Part shown: one piece after another, positions 37,051-49,600 of the stretch | How the letters are laid out: each line of letters begins with the position of its first letter | How positions within the stretch are numbered: position 1 is the first letter of the stretch | Source of the DNA: Pohlia nutans | Lineage: Eukaryota; Streptophyta; Bryopsida; Bryales; Mniaceae | Length of the DNA: 64,000 nt | NCBI GenBank assembly: GCA_022496805.1 | Contig: CM040107.1 | Location: forward strand, 9,816,501 to 9,880,500 | Direction of reading: 5' to 3' | Translations under genes and position numbers: made by a program | The notes under the pieces: model-generated | What the model was told of the DNA's origin: nothing | Seen by the model: only the letters and a program-made list of their open reading frames with translations | The model's database searches: none

Positions 37051-38420
37051 CATACCCGGCCATGTGCCCATGCCTGTGCCCTATGCCCATGCCCATGCCC
37101 GTGCCCTATGCCCATGCCCGTGCTTCGTCTCTTTCCATCAGGCTAGGGTTTGCTTTTTTTTTTTTTTCTGTTCTCTTCGCGTTTCTCCTCTGTCGTCGCT
37201 AATGTATTGTCGCGTCGCCCCTCGCCTGTATGTGTTTCTCCTCATTTCTTCTTTCTCTTGTTGTTTCTCTCGTTGTTTCTCTCGTTGTCTCCTCATTTGT
37301 TCTTTCTCATTTCTTGTTTCTCTCTGTGTTTAAAGTAAATTTCAAGCCAAAGTCTACTGCCGTAGGTGCTAGGTTAGAAGCTGGAGTTTCAATTTTAGGG
37401 TTCAAAGCGGATCAAATATTGCTGGTGGAAGGGCGAAACTGAAGGTGGAGGGGCCGTATTCTTTATGTAAGTTCACACTATTGCTCTCTTCTTGAATGCT
37501 GTGTAAAATGTTTTTTGTTTAGGGTTTAGTTATCTGTCTAGTTAAAGATGGTAACGAACCAGACCTCAGCGTTTGAGAGTCAATGGATGATTTTGAATTT
37601 TATATCTCAATTTCAAACAGAAAATACATTGACTGATTGAGAGCTCTTTTTTGATTCACGGGGTTGTGGTGCATGGCCGTTTTCAGCTTAGGGTGTGGCT
37701 TCTTTGATTAATTCCTGTAACAAATGCAATGTGAGACCGCTTGCTTTGAATTTGTGATTTAAAAACTTTAGCTTTGGTGATTCAAGTTTCACGAAAGGCA
37801 TCGTGAATGATGTAGAAATAGTTACACCTTTTGCAACTGGAATCATGCGAATTCAAATGTTCTTGCTGGAGTGAGTGGTGTGGTTAACTTTGTGAACGAA
37901 TTGCTAGAATGATAAATGTGCTTACTTTCTATTGGAGATTTTTTTAAATGAATGTATTATCGTACATTCACAGATTGAGAGATTGTCTTGATTCTATGGG
38001 TGATGGTTGAGTTATGCTCATATAGCAAGTATGTTATCGTGTTTGTTTGAAGGAGGATTTTTAACGGTGATATAGTTCCAAAGCAGTATCATCTAACGCT
38101 ATACAACCTCAGTTCATTGATAAGTGTAGTGCTTGCAATGTTTCAGATTGATCAACTTGGTCATCAAGAGCAATTGTTGGGACACAGTGAAGAGCATATT
38201 CTGGTATAAGAGGTGAGTGCTATGCTCATCCCTAAGAAGTTTTTTTAATTCATTTTAGTAGGGAGTGCATGAATTTTGTCAATGAAATGTTTATTGTGGG
38301 ATGTGTAATAGTAATGTCCAATACTGTAAGTAACAGTACTGTAGAAAGAGTTACTGAGAGCAGGTCAACAAAAATGTGTTATTTTCGCTTTGTTTCAGCC
38401 CTATGATTTACAGCTTAAAT
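37050..38420. other. ATGCCC minisatellite, CT-rich tract and non-coding DNA
   Basis: 37056-37120 repeats CCCATGCCC/CCCGTGCC; 37145-37330 is a TTTCTCTCGTTGT-rich pyrimidine tract resembling a plant 5' UTR. The following kilobase holds TTTAGGGTTTAG words but no supported exon. This could be the 5' end of an untranslated leader for the gene starting at 39194, but that is not demonstrable. Confidence 0.3.
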
Positions 38421-39170
38421 ACAAGTACCAAACGGTAGTTTAGGTCGATGTCAGTTTAGGTTGATGTCAGTTTAGCTCGACACAACGTAAATGGGCAGCG
38501 AAACTCGCGTGATAAAGGGTAATTTAGGACGGCCCGATCTAAACTTCACCAATACAAGTCACATCTGAGCTCGACTCTCCCTAAACTGCAGTCAATTCAG
38601 GTCGACACGACCTAAATTGCAGTCAATTCAGGTCAACACGACCTAAATCGCAGTCAATACAGGTCGACTCTCCCTAAACTGCAGTCAATTCGGGTCCACA
38701 CGACCTAAATTGCAAAAAATTCATCTCGACACGACATAAATTGCTGCCAATTCCGACCTAATCTCGGAACTACACGTTATAGTACACCAAGGCTAGGCTG
38801 AAACATGTAGAACATGAACATGTACCATGTGTGAATTCAGGTCGAATAGACCTAATTTATGCTATAAAGCAATACGAATCGGTCTGATCTACCTAAGATT
38901 CAGCTCGACTTGACCTAAATCAGTCCTTACATATATTTCCTCTCTGGGTTGGGTCGACCTAAAAGCTATCACATTCACGACTGAATGCTTCATACATATG
39001 AAGCGTACTACATCCTTCAAGATTAAGAGCCTCGTCTAATTTTTAGGTCGATACGATCTAATTTACGATGAACCCCTAGATGCTCGCAACTGACAAGTCT
39101 GCAGTACGCATCTCTACATAGGCATGCTGATGTGTGTGTTGTGCATTTTAGCTCGTACCGACCTAAACAT
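38420..39170. promoter_or_regulatory. Palindrome field 2, 5' of the ParB/methyltransferase-like gene
   Basis: At least a dozen units: 38484, 38523, 38566, 38596, 38627, 38656, 38690, 38720, 38836, 38899, 39042 and 39147, plus half-sites at 38436, 38458 and 38950. 38596-38740 is nearly tandem with ~31-bp spacing (CARTTCAGGTCGACACGACC). The last unit ends about 27 bases before the ATG at 39194, placing the field in promoter/leader space. Confidence 0.6.
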
Positions 39171-40668
39171 CGTCTGTCCTCGTTTTGAACAAAATGGCAA
39201 CAGAGAGGAAGACACTAAGGGAATAGCAAAGTGAACCCCTCAACCTCTACTACAAGAAAGTTGCACATCCACAGAGCACGGATGATGCAAAAGGAGACGA
39301 CCTCGCGAACTTCGGGGAGTTCAAGGAACTGCAGGAACAAGCACTTGTGCAGTTCTGGAGTCTGAACATGATACCAATGATTCGTGATTGCTGCTTGATC
39401 ACGAAGAACGCCAATACACCGACCTACCTCCCACTCTCATTACACGAGAAGGTGAAAGACATCAGCAATGGTGATGGCTCCAAAATCATGTTGCACTGCG
39501 TGATAACGAGAACTGAATGGGAAAAGAAGAATCAGTACAACTTCAAGCTGATTCTCGACTCCGCTGTTATTCCATTCAATATCAGCCCCTTGCTAGCCTC
39601 TCTCAAACATACAAAATTCAGAGGAATGATGAAGGAGCTGGAGAATAAATTTGACAGCCAATACTTCACGTCTATCAACGGTCAGCCTCTGCGCGGGGCC
39701 CAACTCTGCTCGAAAATCCGGAAGGTGATCCAGAACTTCGAAACCTTCAAGGCCAAGATGGACATGCAGAGTCTATCCATGACACCAATAAGTGTGTCCC
39801 TCAATAACCGCAGCCAGGAAGCTAGTGCGGGATCCACAATCACAAACTCGCGAAGACCCCAACAGAGCCGCGGAAAGCGCAAGCTCAACACGCCTCTTAT
39901 ACCTACACCACCACCCAAAAGCCATCTCAGCTCCTCGTCGAAGAGGAGGAAAGCTGTTGACAAGAGGGCACCTGAAGATGTTGACGACGTTAGCTTGGCA
40001 TCCGCTGTGACCGAGTTGCCAGAGCCCGTGCAGGGAAACAAGAAACCAGACTTCACACGGTCGACAGAGGCGTACAAGACGTTTTGGTCGTCCTGCACTG
40101 ACGCCTTTGTCTGGGGAATCGAAGATAAGAAAACGATCCCCATCGAGCAACTAGTCGATGCGCCTCCTGACATGAACATCAGGTCGTACAAGCCGGGTCT
40201 TGCGGAGAAGATCATGGGCTTCCTTCTCAGCATGCCCATTAGAAGCACAAAGTAGACTCTCTGCGTCATGCCTTGCGACCTGGACGAGATGCCCACGTAC
40301 TAGCTGGGACTCCATCAAAGATGGAAAGTTTTGGCTGATCAACAGGCAGCACAGTGTCAAAGCAAGTTTCATGTTGCGCGAACAAAAGGATGGATCCCAA
40401 AGACATCAAAGAGTTTGCGCAATGGAACTGCTTTATCGTTTGGACGAAGAACAACGAAAAACTTCGTCAAATATCCGCGTACTACAACCGGGTCAACCAC
40501 TTCGGCGCCATCAAGCCGTCCTGGGCGACTAACATCTTGGAAGCGCGGCAGGTCTGGATTAAACTCAATCGCCCCAAGAACCCGAAAGAGTTAGTTCAGG
40601 TGGGAACAAGCAGTCAGGCTTCGAGAACGAAGGAGGCCGCGATCAACAAAACAAAATTCAACGTAACG

Positions 40669-40863
40669 TTCAGCTCGACTTGACCTGAATAGCTTTCGAT
40701 AGTACTCCAAGTCCTAGTCCGTCCCTATAGAGTATATCCGTGGCACCTGCGAGTTAGGTCGAGTCGACCTAAAATGCTCATTGTGTCGTGATCTTTTCTA
40801 CTGATTGTCCTTATAATCCGCGCGCTCCCTAGTCTGTGTTGGTTTAGGTCGACTCGACCTAAA
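40669..40863. promoter_or_regulatory. Three palindromes within intron 1
   Basis: Units at 40669-40689, 40753-40773 and 40843-40863 (the last a perfect match to both arms), spaced 84 and 90 bases, all inside the proposed intron 40600-40901. Confidence 0.65.
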
Positions 40864-42250
40864 TGACTCTATAATAGCTAACAGTGTATGTGCCCTTGCA
40901 GGAGTTTTAAGCTGCTATGAAGCTGCGGTTCCTGATGCTTGACGTGGCGCAGGCGCAGAAGGACGCCAAGAAAAGTAATGCGTCGAAACTGCTCGACATC
41001 CACAATGAGTTGAAGTTGATCACTGCGCCCGACGAGGTGTTCGACCTCTGGAGCGAAGTGATCTCAAGAGCGGGTGCCGGAGAGCTCCATGATCCAGACA
41101 CTGGTTTTCCGTTCAAGGACAAGCCTAACTGGAATCCAGTGAGTGGGAATCTGACGCGCGAGTTCTTCAAATGGCTGGGAAATCTAACCTATGAGGACCT
41201 CACCAAACTCACGAGGCATATCCTGAACCACGGGAACCCAAAATGGACCCGCGGATACCCGAAGGTCACGATTAAGGCAATATCCTCAGTTCAAGACAGG
41301 TGCTACTCGACCAAGGAATGGGTGGAGAGAAGGAAGAGGAAGCACCTTGTCAAGAAGGAATTGCACAACATCAATCGTGATCTCGGACTCTTCAATCCGG
41401 CGTGGGAACTGGTTTCGGAGAAGTGGAGGCAGCTCAAGGAGGACTACCACGTCACGAGGGCGACAATGAATGTACTCCTTGAGCGGCCGGGTGAGGTATA
41501 TTTCAGGGAGGCAAAGAGGTCAGGAGCAAGAACAAGAAGACTGCAGAAATCTCCCCGTACGCATACAAATTCTTCAAAGTCTTCATGGAGAAGAGGAAGA
41601 AATTCGAGAAGCCCGCCGGCAACGCTCACTTTCGACCATACGACCCGGAGTTAAACGAGCACGCCGACTGGCCCGAGGGCGCCTGGTCATTCGTCACGTT
41701 TGTGGACATGAAGCTGGGGGTCATCGACTTCAGAGTCCTCCCCGGGGTGGTTGACAAGGAGAAGTCAAGTACGGATATGCCGTACTTTCACGAGTTCATG
41801 TCTTCTCTAAAAGAAAGACGTGAACCAAAATTCGATGAAGTACCTACGTGGCTGTTCATCTGCGCCGATATGATAGAGCAGAACCAGGCAGTTCATTTCG
41901 CTGAGCACGATGACCAACTCCGCAGATACAAGATGGAGTATGCGGACTACCATCCAGCAAGGAATGAGCGACTGGGAGAGTATCCGCCGAACCATAAGAA
42001 GGCGCGGGCAAAAGTGCACCTGGTCTTCTTGCAAAGGCCCGATATTCCGACGGTGTCGATCCCCCCCGACTTCTACGCTCATGAGACCACGGTATACACA
42101 AAGCCCCGGGCGTACGATGAGCTGTTGTACCGCGTGTACAACGCAGAACTCAGAATGGAGTTCTACTTGTGGCTCATGAATGCGTTCTGCATGCCGGGGT
42201 CGAACGTCGTCTCCGTCTACGCGGGATCCAAGTTCACTTGCGCTGCACTG

Positions 42251-42668
42251 GTGAGTAGTTTACCATTTGGAATCATGCTCTTCAGCTCGAGTCGATCTGA
42301 CCCTACGTAGTGTTACCGTTCATACATTTTAGGTCGGGTCGACCTAAAATTCATACCGGCATACCTGCTCTTCTAGGAAGTACCCAAACTATATCCTCAA
42401 TGTGTTTCAGGTCGGGTTGACCTAAAAGTTCAGTATGCAGCTCTTAGAGTCGATGCTGTTGTTTAGCTCGGGTCGACCTGAACTTAACCTTAAACCTTCT
42501 CAGTGTCCCCATTCTTTAGATCGATTCGACCTGAACCATCCCTTTGTACTACCTCATCCCTTCGTGCTGCCTCTCCTTCACAGTTTAGGTCAAGGCGATC
42601 TAAATCCTGCTCAGCTCCCAATTATATCAACCCTGACTCAGTTGTTGACTGCCATGCCATTTGTGCAG
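42251..42668 (+). other. Intron 2 with six palindromes
   Basis: GTGAGT at 42251 and TTTGTGCAG ending 42668 frame a 418-bp intron whose removal joins codons in phase. It holds palindromes at 42281, 42328, 42406, 42462, 42515 and 42584 (spacing 47-78). No unit falls inside the adjoining exons. Confidence 0.65.
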
Positions 42669-43683
42669 ATGTGTTGCGTGAACAGCTACGCTGTCGGGGA
42701 CAAAAGAATGAAAGACTGGTTTGCTTCTATCGCGATCGATGCCTTAGACCTCGACAAGGCTGACTTCCTGGAGGACGGATACCCTGTGCATGTTGATGGG
42801 GAGCAGAGTACCCCTGCTACACGACCTGGGTCCTCCAGATCGAAGAGGAAATCCAGAGATCAGTGGTCTGATCCCCCTCTCACGCAGCGGGATAAGGAGA
42901 ACTTGTCAACCTCCTCTTCCAATGAGGAGGATGACGACGAGGACGACCATGCTCCTCCTCTGGATACCCCCCGGAGATCTGATGCGCCAGGTTTGTCCGC
43001 GTCCTTTGGCTATCAGCTCGGGACTCCTTCCTTCAAGCGGAATCCAAATGAAAGAGACGTGAATCCTCAAACAAAATTTTGAAGACGTTGGCTGCCACGG
43101 TTGCAGCTCTCATTGTTCAAACCTCGACGAGTATGGAGGATCACCTGAAGATGAACTAGGAGACGTGAAAAGAGCAGTACGATTTCCAGAAGTTTATTAT
43201 GGAACAGTAGCGTCAACAGCAGCAGCAGCAAAATGTCATGTAGCAAACGCTGCAGGCGCTTTCTGGGGCCGTACTGAACCCGCTGCCGCTGGCTTCTCAA
43301 CCTCTGCTGCTTGGTAATCAGTCGTCGGGTTCAACCACCAGCGGAGAATCTGCTCCACCTGCGCCCTCGTTTTTTTCTGTTCCTCCTCCGCCTCCACCTG
43401 CGCCCTCGTCTCTTGATGCGCCGCGTCCGCCTCCTCCTGCGCCCTGGCCTGTCGCTGCGCCTCCACCGCCGCCAGTTGCTCCTGCGTCTGCTCCGTCCAC
43501 TTCACCGGCTCCTCCGCATGTGTCATCGGGCGCTGCCAGTGATGCCGCCGATCCATACAGCCTTGACGACAATGTGGGATTCGGCGGAGCCGCTGGCAGT
43601 GACAATGCTGACACTGCCGTCTTGCCCGACACAGACGCTGCAGCAAGTGGTTCCCAATAATCACTCGATGTCATTTGTATAGA

Positions 43684-43704
43684 TTTAGCTCGACTCGAGT
43701 TGAT
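43684..43704. promoter_or_regulatory. Single palindrome after the ParB/methyltransferase-like gene
   Basis: Arms TTTAGCTCG and CGAGTTGAT, 24 bases past the proposed stop; last unit seen going rightwards. Confidence 0.55.
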
Positions 43705-43987
43705 TTGTATCATAGGTTTTTTGTAGAATTTTTGTATACACGGCTCAGGATTTGTAGGATTTGTAGGATTTTCAACTCCTGGTTGAGTAGAGTCTTTAGG
43801 ACATTTTCCAATGAACATTTTTTGTACTTCAAATTTTTTTGGCCATTCTATAATTTACACACTCCTCACTCGGAATTCACGTTCATCTACTGTCATCGCA
43901 GGCTCCATCGGTGCCCACATTGTGCCTCACGCTCAATTGCCTTCTTCTGTTCATCCGCCCGCGCAATGTAATCGGGGCGGTTAGTCC

Positions 43988-45150
43988 TTGGTGCCGAGTC
44001 CGAACTCGCCCGTAGTCCCTTCCTCTCCTGTCGTCTCTCCAGCCTCTCAATCACTGGTGTCAGGACGTAGACTTCAGCGGGATTCGCAATTGGATGAGCG
44101 GACACGTACATCGGCCTCCCCTCCTTGTCACGTCGCCGGCGCTGCACCCTCGACAGCCACACCTGTCGTCAGTGCGAAGTCTATTGGGTCCTCCGGCCTT
44201 CAGGTGCGTTCCATACGTTTCTTAATGGTCGCAACTTCGTGTTTGTTGTCTTCGTGCTCGACCGTGTGTCGTTTTTATTAGGATGCCGTCCAAAATGTGT
44301 CGGTTCAGGATCATAACTGGCTGCACATTTGTCTGCCCGTTGTCACCAGGGATCCGATCCTCCTCTTACTCGTGGACGTTCTTCGGAGTCGGTCATTCGG
44401 TCGCCACAGCTTCGGCCTCCCAAAAAATGGCTCAATGTTGTCTTGGACCTGAATGGAATCCTCTGCGTCTGTGAGGATTTGAAATCCCGGTCCGGGATTA
44501 CGGCCTTTAATGAATACTTGGCGCAGCACTCAGCCGTTCTCCCCGCTGTAGTCAGACCCAAAGCAGTGTACGTGCGTCCACTCTGCTTCTCGTTCCTACG
44601 GGAGCTGACCATGTTTGCCGACGTTACCGTCTGGAGCTCCATGAAGAAGTCTACCACTGAATTGGTAGTGCGATATTTATTCCGCGGCATCCAGCCCCTC
44701 CCTTCCCTTGTACTTGGCTAGGAGTCGTACAAAACCCTCAAGTGTAGGGATAGGCACGGCCGGCTGTCCTCGTTCAAAGTGCTTGGCACTGATAAGAACT
44801 TGTTCCTTAAGAATCTGGCCAAGCTATTCATAGGCTATGGTGGCAGATTCACGTCCGCAAACACCGTTGTAGTGGACGACAGCCCCAGGAAGCACATTTT
44901 GAATGAGCCCCATAATGTAATACTCCCTGACTCTTGGTCCTACGTTGGAGACGGTGCGCGTGACAATTTCCTCCATGATGTTCTCCTTCCATGGTTTCGG
45001 CGTCTCCATCGCAGTCCTGGCACAGGGTTGCTATCTTTCCGTAGGGACAATAATATTGGGCGGCGTATGCTCTGTGACAAGCCCGACCGTCGAGAGTACA
45101 GCGCGCTCATGGAGGCTGTACACGCATCCCATAGTCTGCTTAGGTCCTAG
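43988..45150 (+). pseudogene. FCP1/NLI-interacting-factor-like HAD phosphatase, one in-frame TAG
   Basis: Exon 1 (up to 44203, Pro/Ser-rich) and exon 2 (from 44350) join in phase across a GTGCGT...CACCAG intron. Exon 2 reads KKWLNVVLDLNGILC (first catalytic Asp at 44446), RPLCFSFLRELTMF, ADVTVWSSMKKSTTELV, then after TAG (44719) ESYKTLKCRDRHGR, NTVVVDDSPRKHILNEPHNV. These are the ordered motifs of the FCP1-homology (NIF) domain: D-x-x-x-x-L, V-W-[TS]-S, and D-D-S-x-x-K. Canonical members use DxDxT and dephosphorylate Ser of the RNA polymerase II tail or similar targets; here the second Asp is Asn (DLN), a substitution I recall from plant DVNGLL-type relatives, so catalysis is doubtful. The only break is the TAG. 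The true start codon and any exons further upstream are unknown. Confidence 0.65.
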
Positions 45151-45470
45151 TTCATTTTACGGTTCTATAGCTGGACGCCCTTTTCTTAGTGATGTAGCCG
45201 TTCCGGACTATCTTATTGATTTCTGGTTGCCTTGACTGATGTGTATAATCCCTTGTAATTGTAATATACCTTTGTCTTCACAACATCTGCGCTTCAGTAC
45301 TTTGTGAGATGAATATTATGGACGCTTGAATATTATCGTTGCAATGTGTTATGTCTTAATCGCACCCTTATACAGTTTGCATCATTTTTCTTCTCTTTTT
45401 TTTACTGCTTGGAAAATTCTGTTTCGTTGCAATGCGCTCGTGGAATTTGACCTCATTGGTAATTCTCTTC
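45151..45470. other. Intergenic, no gene seen
   Basis: 3' side of the phosphatase-like gene; AT-rich with TGTAATTGTAATATACC, possibly its poly(A) region. Confidence 0.3.
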
Positions 45471-46279
45471 AGGCAAGGTATGCCACTGCCAATCCAGCCC
45501 ACGGTGCTGGCCTCCAAAGCACAGCGTCCACCGATTCTATCATGGACTATGGCTAGTATGCTATACTCAGTAGAGGAAACGTCTTGTGCTCGGCAGCTAG
45601 GGCACAGTCAACCATGGACTTTTCCACCAAACCAATTCAACATGGTGTTGTGGACAGCCCTCTTAACGGTGGTACCCGTCCTGTGCCGAAGTCGTCACCT
45701 TCTCCTTTGCGGTCACGAGAACCCTCTACTTCTCGTCGCTCGCGTTCTCTGTCTGATAGGGGCCTCAAAGAAAGCTTTATGAAGACGCCTTACACCCAAT
45801 TAATTCTCTTGAGGTACTAATACTTTGTTTCCCCGCACCATTATTTCGCTTAGACGGTCTTGCCTTGATGTATACTTGATGAAGATTCCCTTGTACTTGC
45901 AGGGTTCCGACATTCCCAAACCATGCAAGTCCTCTGCTACTATAAATGCTTTCCAAATGGCTCCTGCGGTGCTGTCATCAGACCCGCCTCCCCTAACCCA
46001 AGTCCGTGTTCATGTGCCCTCTCGTGCGCCCATGCGTACTCGTCTCCCTTCAGTGAATGTGGGTCTTCAAAAGACTAAGTCGCATGACAAATTCAGAAGG
46101 AGATCCGCTCCGGTTCGAGATGAGAGGGAGGAATTGAGACTGGCGCATCAGAGGCGTGAGATTGCGCAACGGCGATTGTCGAAATATTCCTTCGATTGTC
46201 GCGGTCATGTGATGTTGAAGGCAGTAGCTGAATTTGAGTTGAAGGCCGAAGCTGAACTGAAGAGTCGATCGCAACCCTA
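45471..46279 (+). CDS. Unrecognised exon(s), basic protein
   Basis: A 3' exon from about 45903 (after TTGCAG) to TAG at 46277-46279 encodes ACINAF-type neutral sequence then a basic, helical tail: RAPMRTRLPSVNVGLQKTKS, DKFRRRSAPVRDEREELRLA, HQRREIAQRRLSKYSF and a charged FELKAEAELKSRSQ end. An upstream Ser/Arg/Pro-rich frame (45584-45813, ending at GAG|GTACTA) could be the preceding exon, but the phases do not join without a shift. Arg/Glu-rich helices suggest a nucleic-acid- or cytoskeleton-associated protein, with no diagnostic domain. It may belong to the same transcript as the phosphatase-like gene 300 bases upstream. Confidence 0.3.
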
Positions 46280-46647
46280 GATCCGCTAGGCATTCTATTT
46301 GTGATTACTATAGACTTATAAAAATACGTGGAGCTCATGTTTTTATATAGGATTTTACGCTTCGCTCATTCTTTTTCCTAGCTTTATAAGACATTATCAG
46401 GATTGGATTACCGTCCTGCAATACAAACACCCAAAAAATGTATATTCGTTTTATACTTACTATAAATAGATGTCACTTCGGCAATCTTTTATTGCACACT
46501 TCTATTATATGTACTCTATTTGATCTTCGCTGTGTCCATCTTCTACTGTTTAACCCTATATTCGGAATGGTTAGTGGTTCAATTTGGGTTTATTTTAGAC
46601 TTTTTGAACTCTCATTATTTTGGAATCCTCTCATTTTAATGAATATA

Positions 46648-49600
46648 ATGTTTTAACCTTTGTTTTCCCTCAGAGGGTTCTCCATTCGCATTTTTAAGGA
46701 TGCTGGATTAAAAGTCACATCCTCCCCTACTGATTTCCGTGACAGGGGATTCACCACTTCCCGGTTCTCTAAACTCAACTTCCTAGTCCGGATACTTACC
46801 GGATTGCTCTTCAACTATGGACTTATCCCAAACCCACAGCCGGTCACAGAAGCGTAACCCGGTTTCCCCCTTCTCTCGAAATTACTACAATGACTTGCTA
46901 ACCGGAATGGACAGTATCCGGGGTGTCAGGAAGAGATTGAATTCTTCACAACCCGTTTTACTCTGGCTTCCCCATACCCTGCAATTACAAGATCTATTAG
47001 GATGCTGGCACCTCTACCAAACTACTCGTCCAAGAGTTCTGAGAGAACCGGAGTATCCCCTCCTGCTCACTCAGCCACTAACCCGGATTATCTCCTGCAA
47101 CCGGAAACGAAAAACCCCACATTCAAACGATCCTAACTCTTCCAAATCTTCTACCCGATCTCTTAACTGATTCTTATTCTCGAGCCCGACTAATCCATCC
47201 GGTTACCAAGGGACTAATTGAGCCACTGTTCCAGGCAATAACACAAGCAAACACACATATGCGCACACACACACACAAAGTTTGTGAAAAGAACATGTGC
47301 CTCTACTCATTTACACGGAACAGTGATACACAAAAAGACCCAAGGAATGAAGAACATTCCTTGATAAAAAGCCAACCCCAAACGCCGGGATTCGGGAAAT
47401 CCTTAGATCCTACATTCCCGGGATCCAGAAATCCGGGGAGCTTTCTCCACGGTTCAGTTCCTATCCTAAACTGCCACTAACATTAAGATCCTAAATGGGA
47501 CCATACACGGAAAAGTCTTCTAATCTACCTACTCAAAAGGTCCTACTCTAAGCAGCCGGATCCACTAAATCGGGACCACTAATCCTGGACCCACGGTGGT
47601 CCTGGGCAGCTGATCATCCTCCGTTGGCTGCCCCTCCTGTTCTTCTAGGTCCTCTTCCACGATTGGATCAGTGAGCCCATTTCTCTTGCACTCCGTACTC
47701 CGCCTGCTGCTCCTTTGTTGGCTTGCCCATTTGCACACCTCCCGGTTGACCGTCCGGGTGACCTCCTGGCCCACCCTCTTGGTTTTCCTCTCTGCCTTGT
47801 TGGGCACCCATCGCTCCCATGCCTTCTTTCGGATTCAAGACATCTGCTGGGCCCACTCCTTCGGGTCTGACGATGTGGATCGGCTCCACATCCATCACGA
47901 TCCGGGAGGTATGCTCCTGTGTTGAGCCTTCCATCCTCATCAGACGCTCTAACTCCCCCGCCTGAAGAGCCTCTGCAAACATCTGGAACACACCCTGCAA
48001 CCCATCCCCGGAATCTACCCTCTCACCCCGGTTGGTGGTCTCCTCCTCATCCGGTTTCGAAGCGGAGGGGCCCTCCCTCGTCATGTGTTCCGCCAACAAC
48101 CGGAACTCCACCAATAAGGCCTCCACTTTGTCAGAGTACTCCCAGACAACGTTCTTCATCCGCGCTGCTCCCTCCAATCCCAGCTGGGTAATCTTCTGAT
48201 CATACAACCAGGCCTACATGTGCACCTCCCCTCGCAGTTGAAATAACTGCACCACCTTCGTGATGCACTGTCGGCTTGTCTCTCCCACGCACTAGATGGT
48301 CTCCTCCTGCCCTCGGATGTGCTGCTCCTTCATTCGGATATGAGCCTCCATCTTCCCGATGTACTCCGACTTCCGGTGCAGTTGTTCCTGCACGTCCAGT
48401 ATGGGGACGGCCACCTCGCTCACCTTCTCCCGGCTCCTATGAAGCTTCTTCTGAAGCTTCCGGATCAGCTTCGCGTACTCCAACGCGTCATCGGTCCGGA
48501 GGAGGTTGCCTACCTCCCGTAGCGCAGCGAACAATGAGGCGTATTCCTCCGTTACTAGATCGAGGGCCACTCGGGTCGTCAGGAGGATGCCCTCCACCGC
48601 GAGTGAACTCCCTTCCTCATCGTGTGCCTCTTCAGATCGTCATGCTTCCCGGACTGGCTCCTCTCTCACTGCCGGTCCCTGCTCCTGGTCTCCCTCGTCC
48701 GTGGACTCCTCCCAATCGTCCCCTCCATCTTCTGCCTCCTTAGAACAAGCCTTCTGGTTGTTCAAAGGAGTGGTCTTCCTCCGGGCCTGACCCTTCTTCT
48801 TCTGAGGAGTGGTCTCCTGAATGTCCAGATCGTCATCCCTGTCAGGCGTGAGGATCAACTTCCTCTTCCGATCCGATTGCCCCAAGGGATGTACCTGGGA
48901 AGGACCTCCCACCTCCGGTCTGGAATCCGCTACCGGCTCCTCCTGTGGACGCGTTTGGGAGGGACCTTTCTCCTCCGGTCTGGAACCTGCTGCCGGATCC
49001 TCCTGAGGACGCGTTTGGAAAGAACCTCCCCCGTCCGGTTTAGAAACGGCTGCCGGATCCTCCTGAGGACGCGTTTGGGAAGAACCTCCCCCGTCCGGTT
49101 TAAAACCCGCTGCCGGATCCACCCTCTTCTTCCGGGTCAGCTTCGGCTGCGGTGATTCCTCTTCCAATTGGTCTTCTTCCAGGTCCTCCCTTTGCTTTGT
49201 CCTCAACTCCTGTCGAGGTCCTGCCCCACCCGGTCGTCCTACCTCCGGGTCCTTTCTCCTTTCCTGCCGCTCCTCCCTTTGCGGCCCGACACCACCTGGT
49301 TGGCCTCCCTACGAGCGGTCTTCTCTCCTCTTCTTCCTCAACTCCGGATTTGCGCTGGCTCCACCCGGTCGCACCGGGTCTTCCCTCTCCTCCTGCGTTC
49401 CTCCCGGACGCAACTCTTGTCCGGTTGAGGTGTCTTTGGCAATTCTCTTCTATCCGGTTGAGCCATCTCCCTCTCTTCCGCTTGCAGCGAAGGTCCCGGC
49501 CGGCTTGTCCCCGCTTCTCCTCCCGGATGTGTTGTCTTCCTCTTGGCTGAGTTCCCCACCACCATAATAGTAGGAATCTCTAACCTCTTCTTCTTCTCCT

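Larger units (their letters stand above)
39194..43660 (+). pseudogene. ParB-like domain plus methyltransferase-like C-terminus; multi-exon, frame-disrupted
   Basis: Exon 1 (39194-40599) encodes a leader, a Ser/Arg/Lys-rich linker, then a ParB/Srx-like segment at 40130-40390: IPIEQLVDAPPDMNIRSYK, LCVMPCDLDEMPTY, DGKFWLINRQHSVKASFM, resembling the ParB pattern R...(30-40)...Y-x-I-D-G-x-H-R-x-x-A. Exon 2 (about 40902-42250) and exon 3 (from 42669) join in phase to give FCMPGSNVVSVYAGSKFTCA followed by NSYAVGDKRM, like the F-x-G-x-G SAM-binding motif of beta-class DNA methyltransferases (here YAGSK). An acidic then Pro/Ala-rich tail ends at TAA 43658. Introns are 40600-40901 and 42251-42668. Damage: TAG at 39224 and 40253, a TAA just inside exon 2, one-base shifts near 40304, 40385 and 41510, a shift near 43075, then TAG at 43157, 43208 and 43241 and TGA at 43166. 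Family assignments are by motif reading only. Confidence 0.5.

Noticed and set aside
43318..43818. Gly/Ala-rich minus-strand frame of 166 codons
   Set aside because: Antisense of the Pro/Ala-rich tail of the ParB/methyltransferase-like gene; GC-rich repeats keep several frames open.
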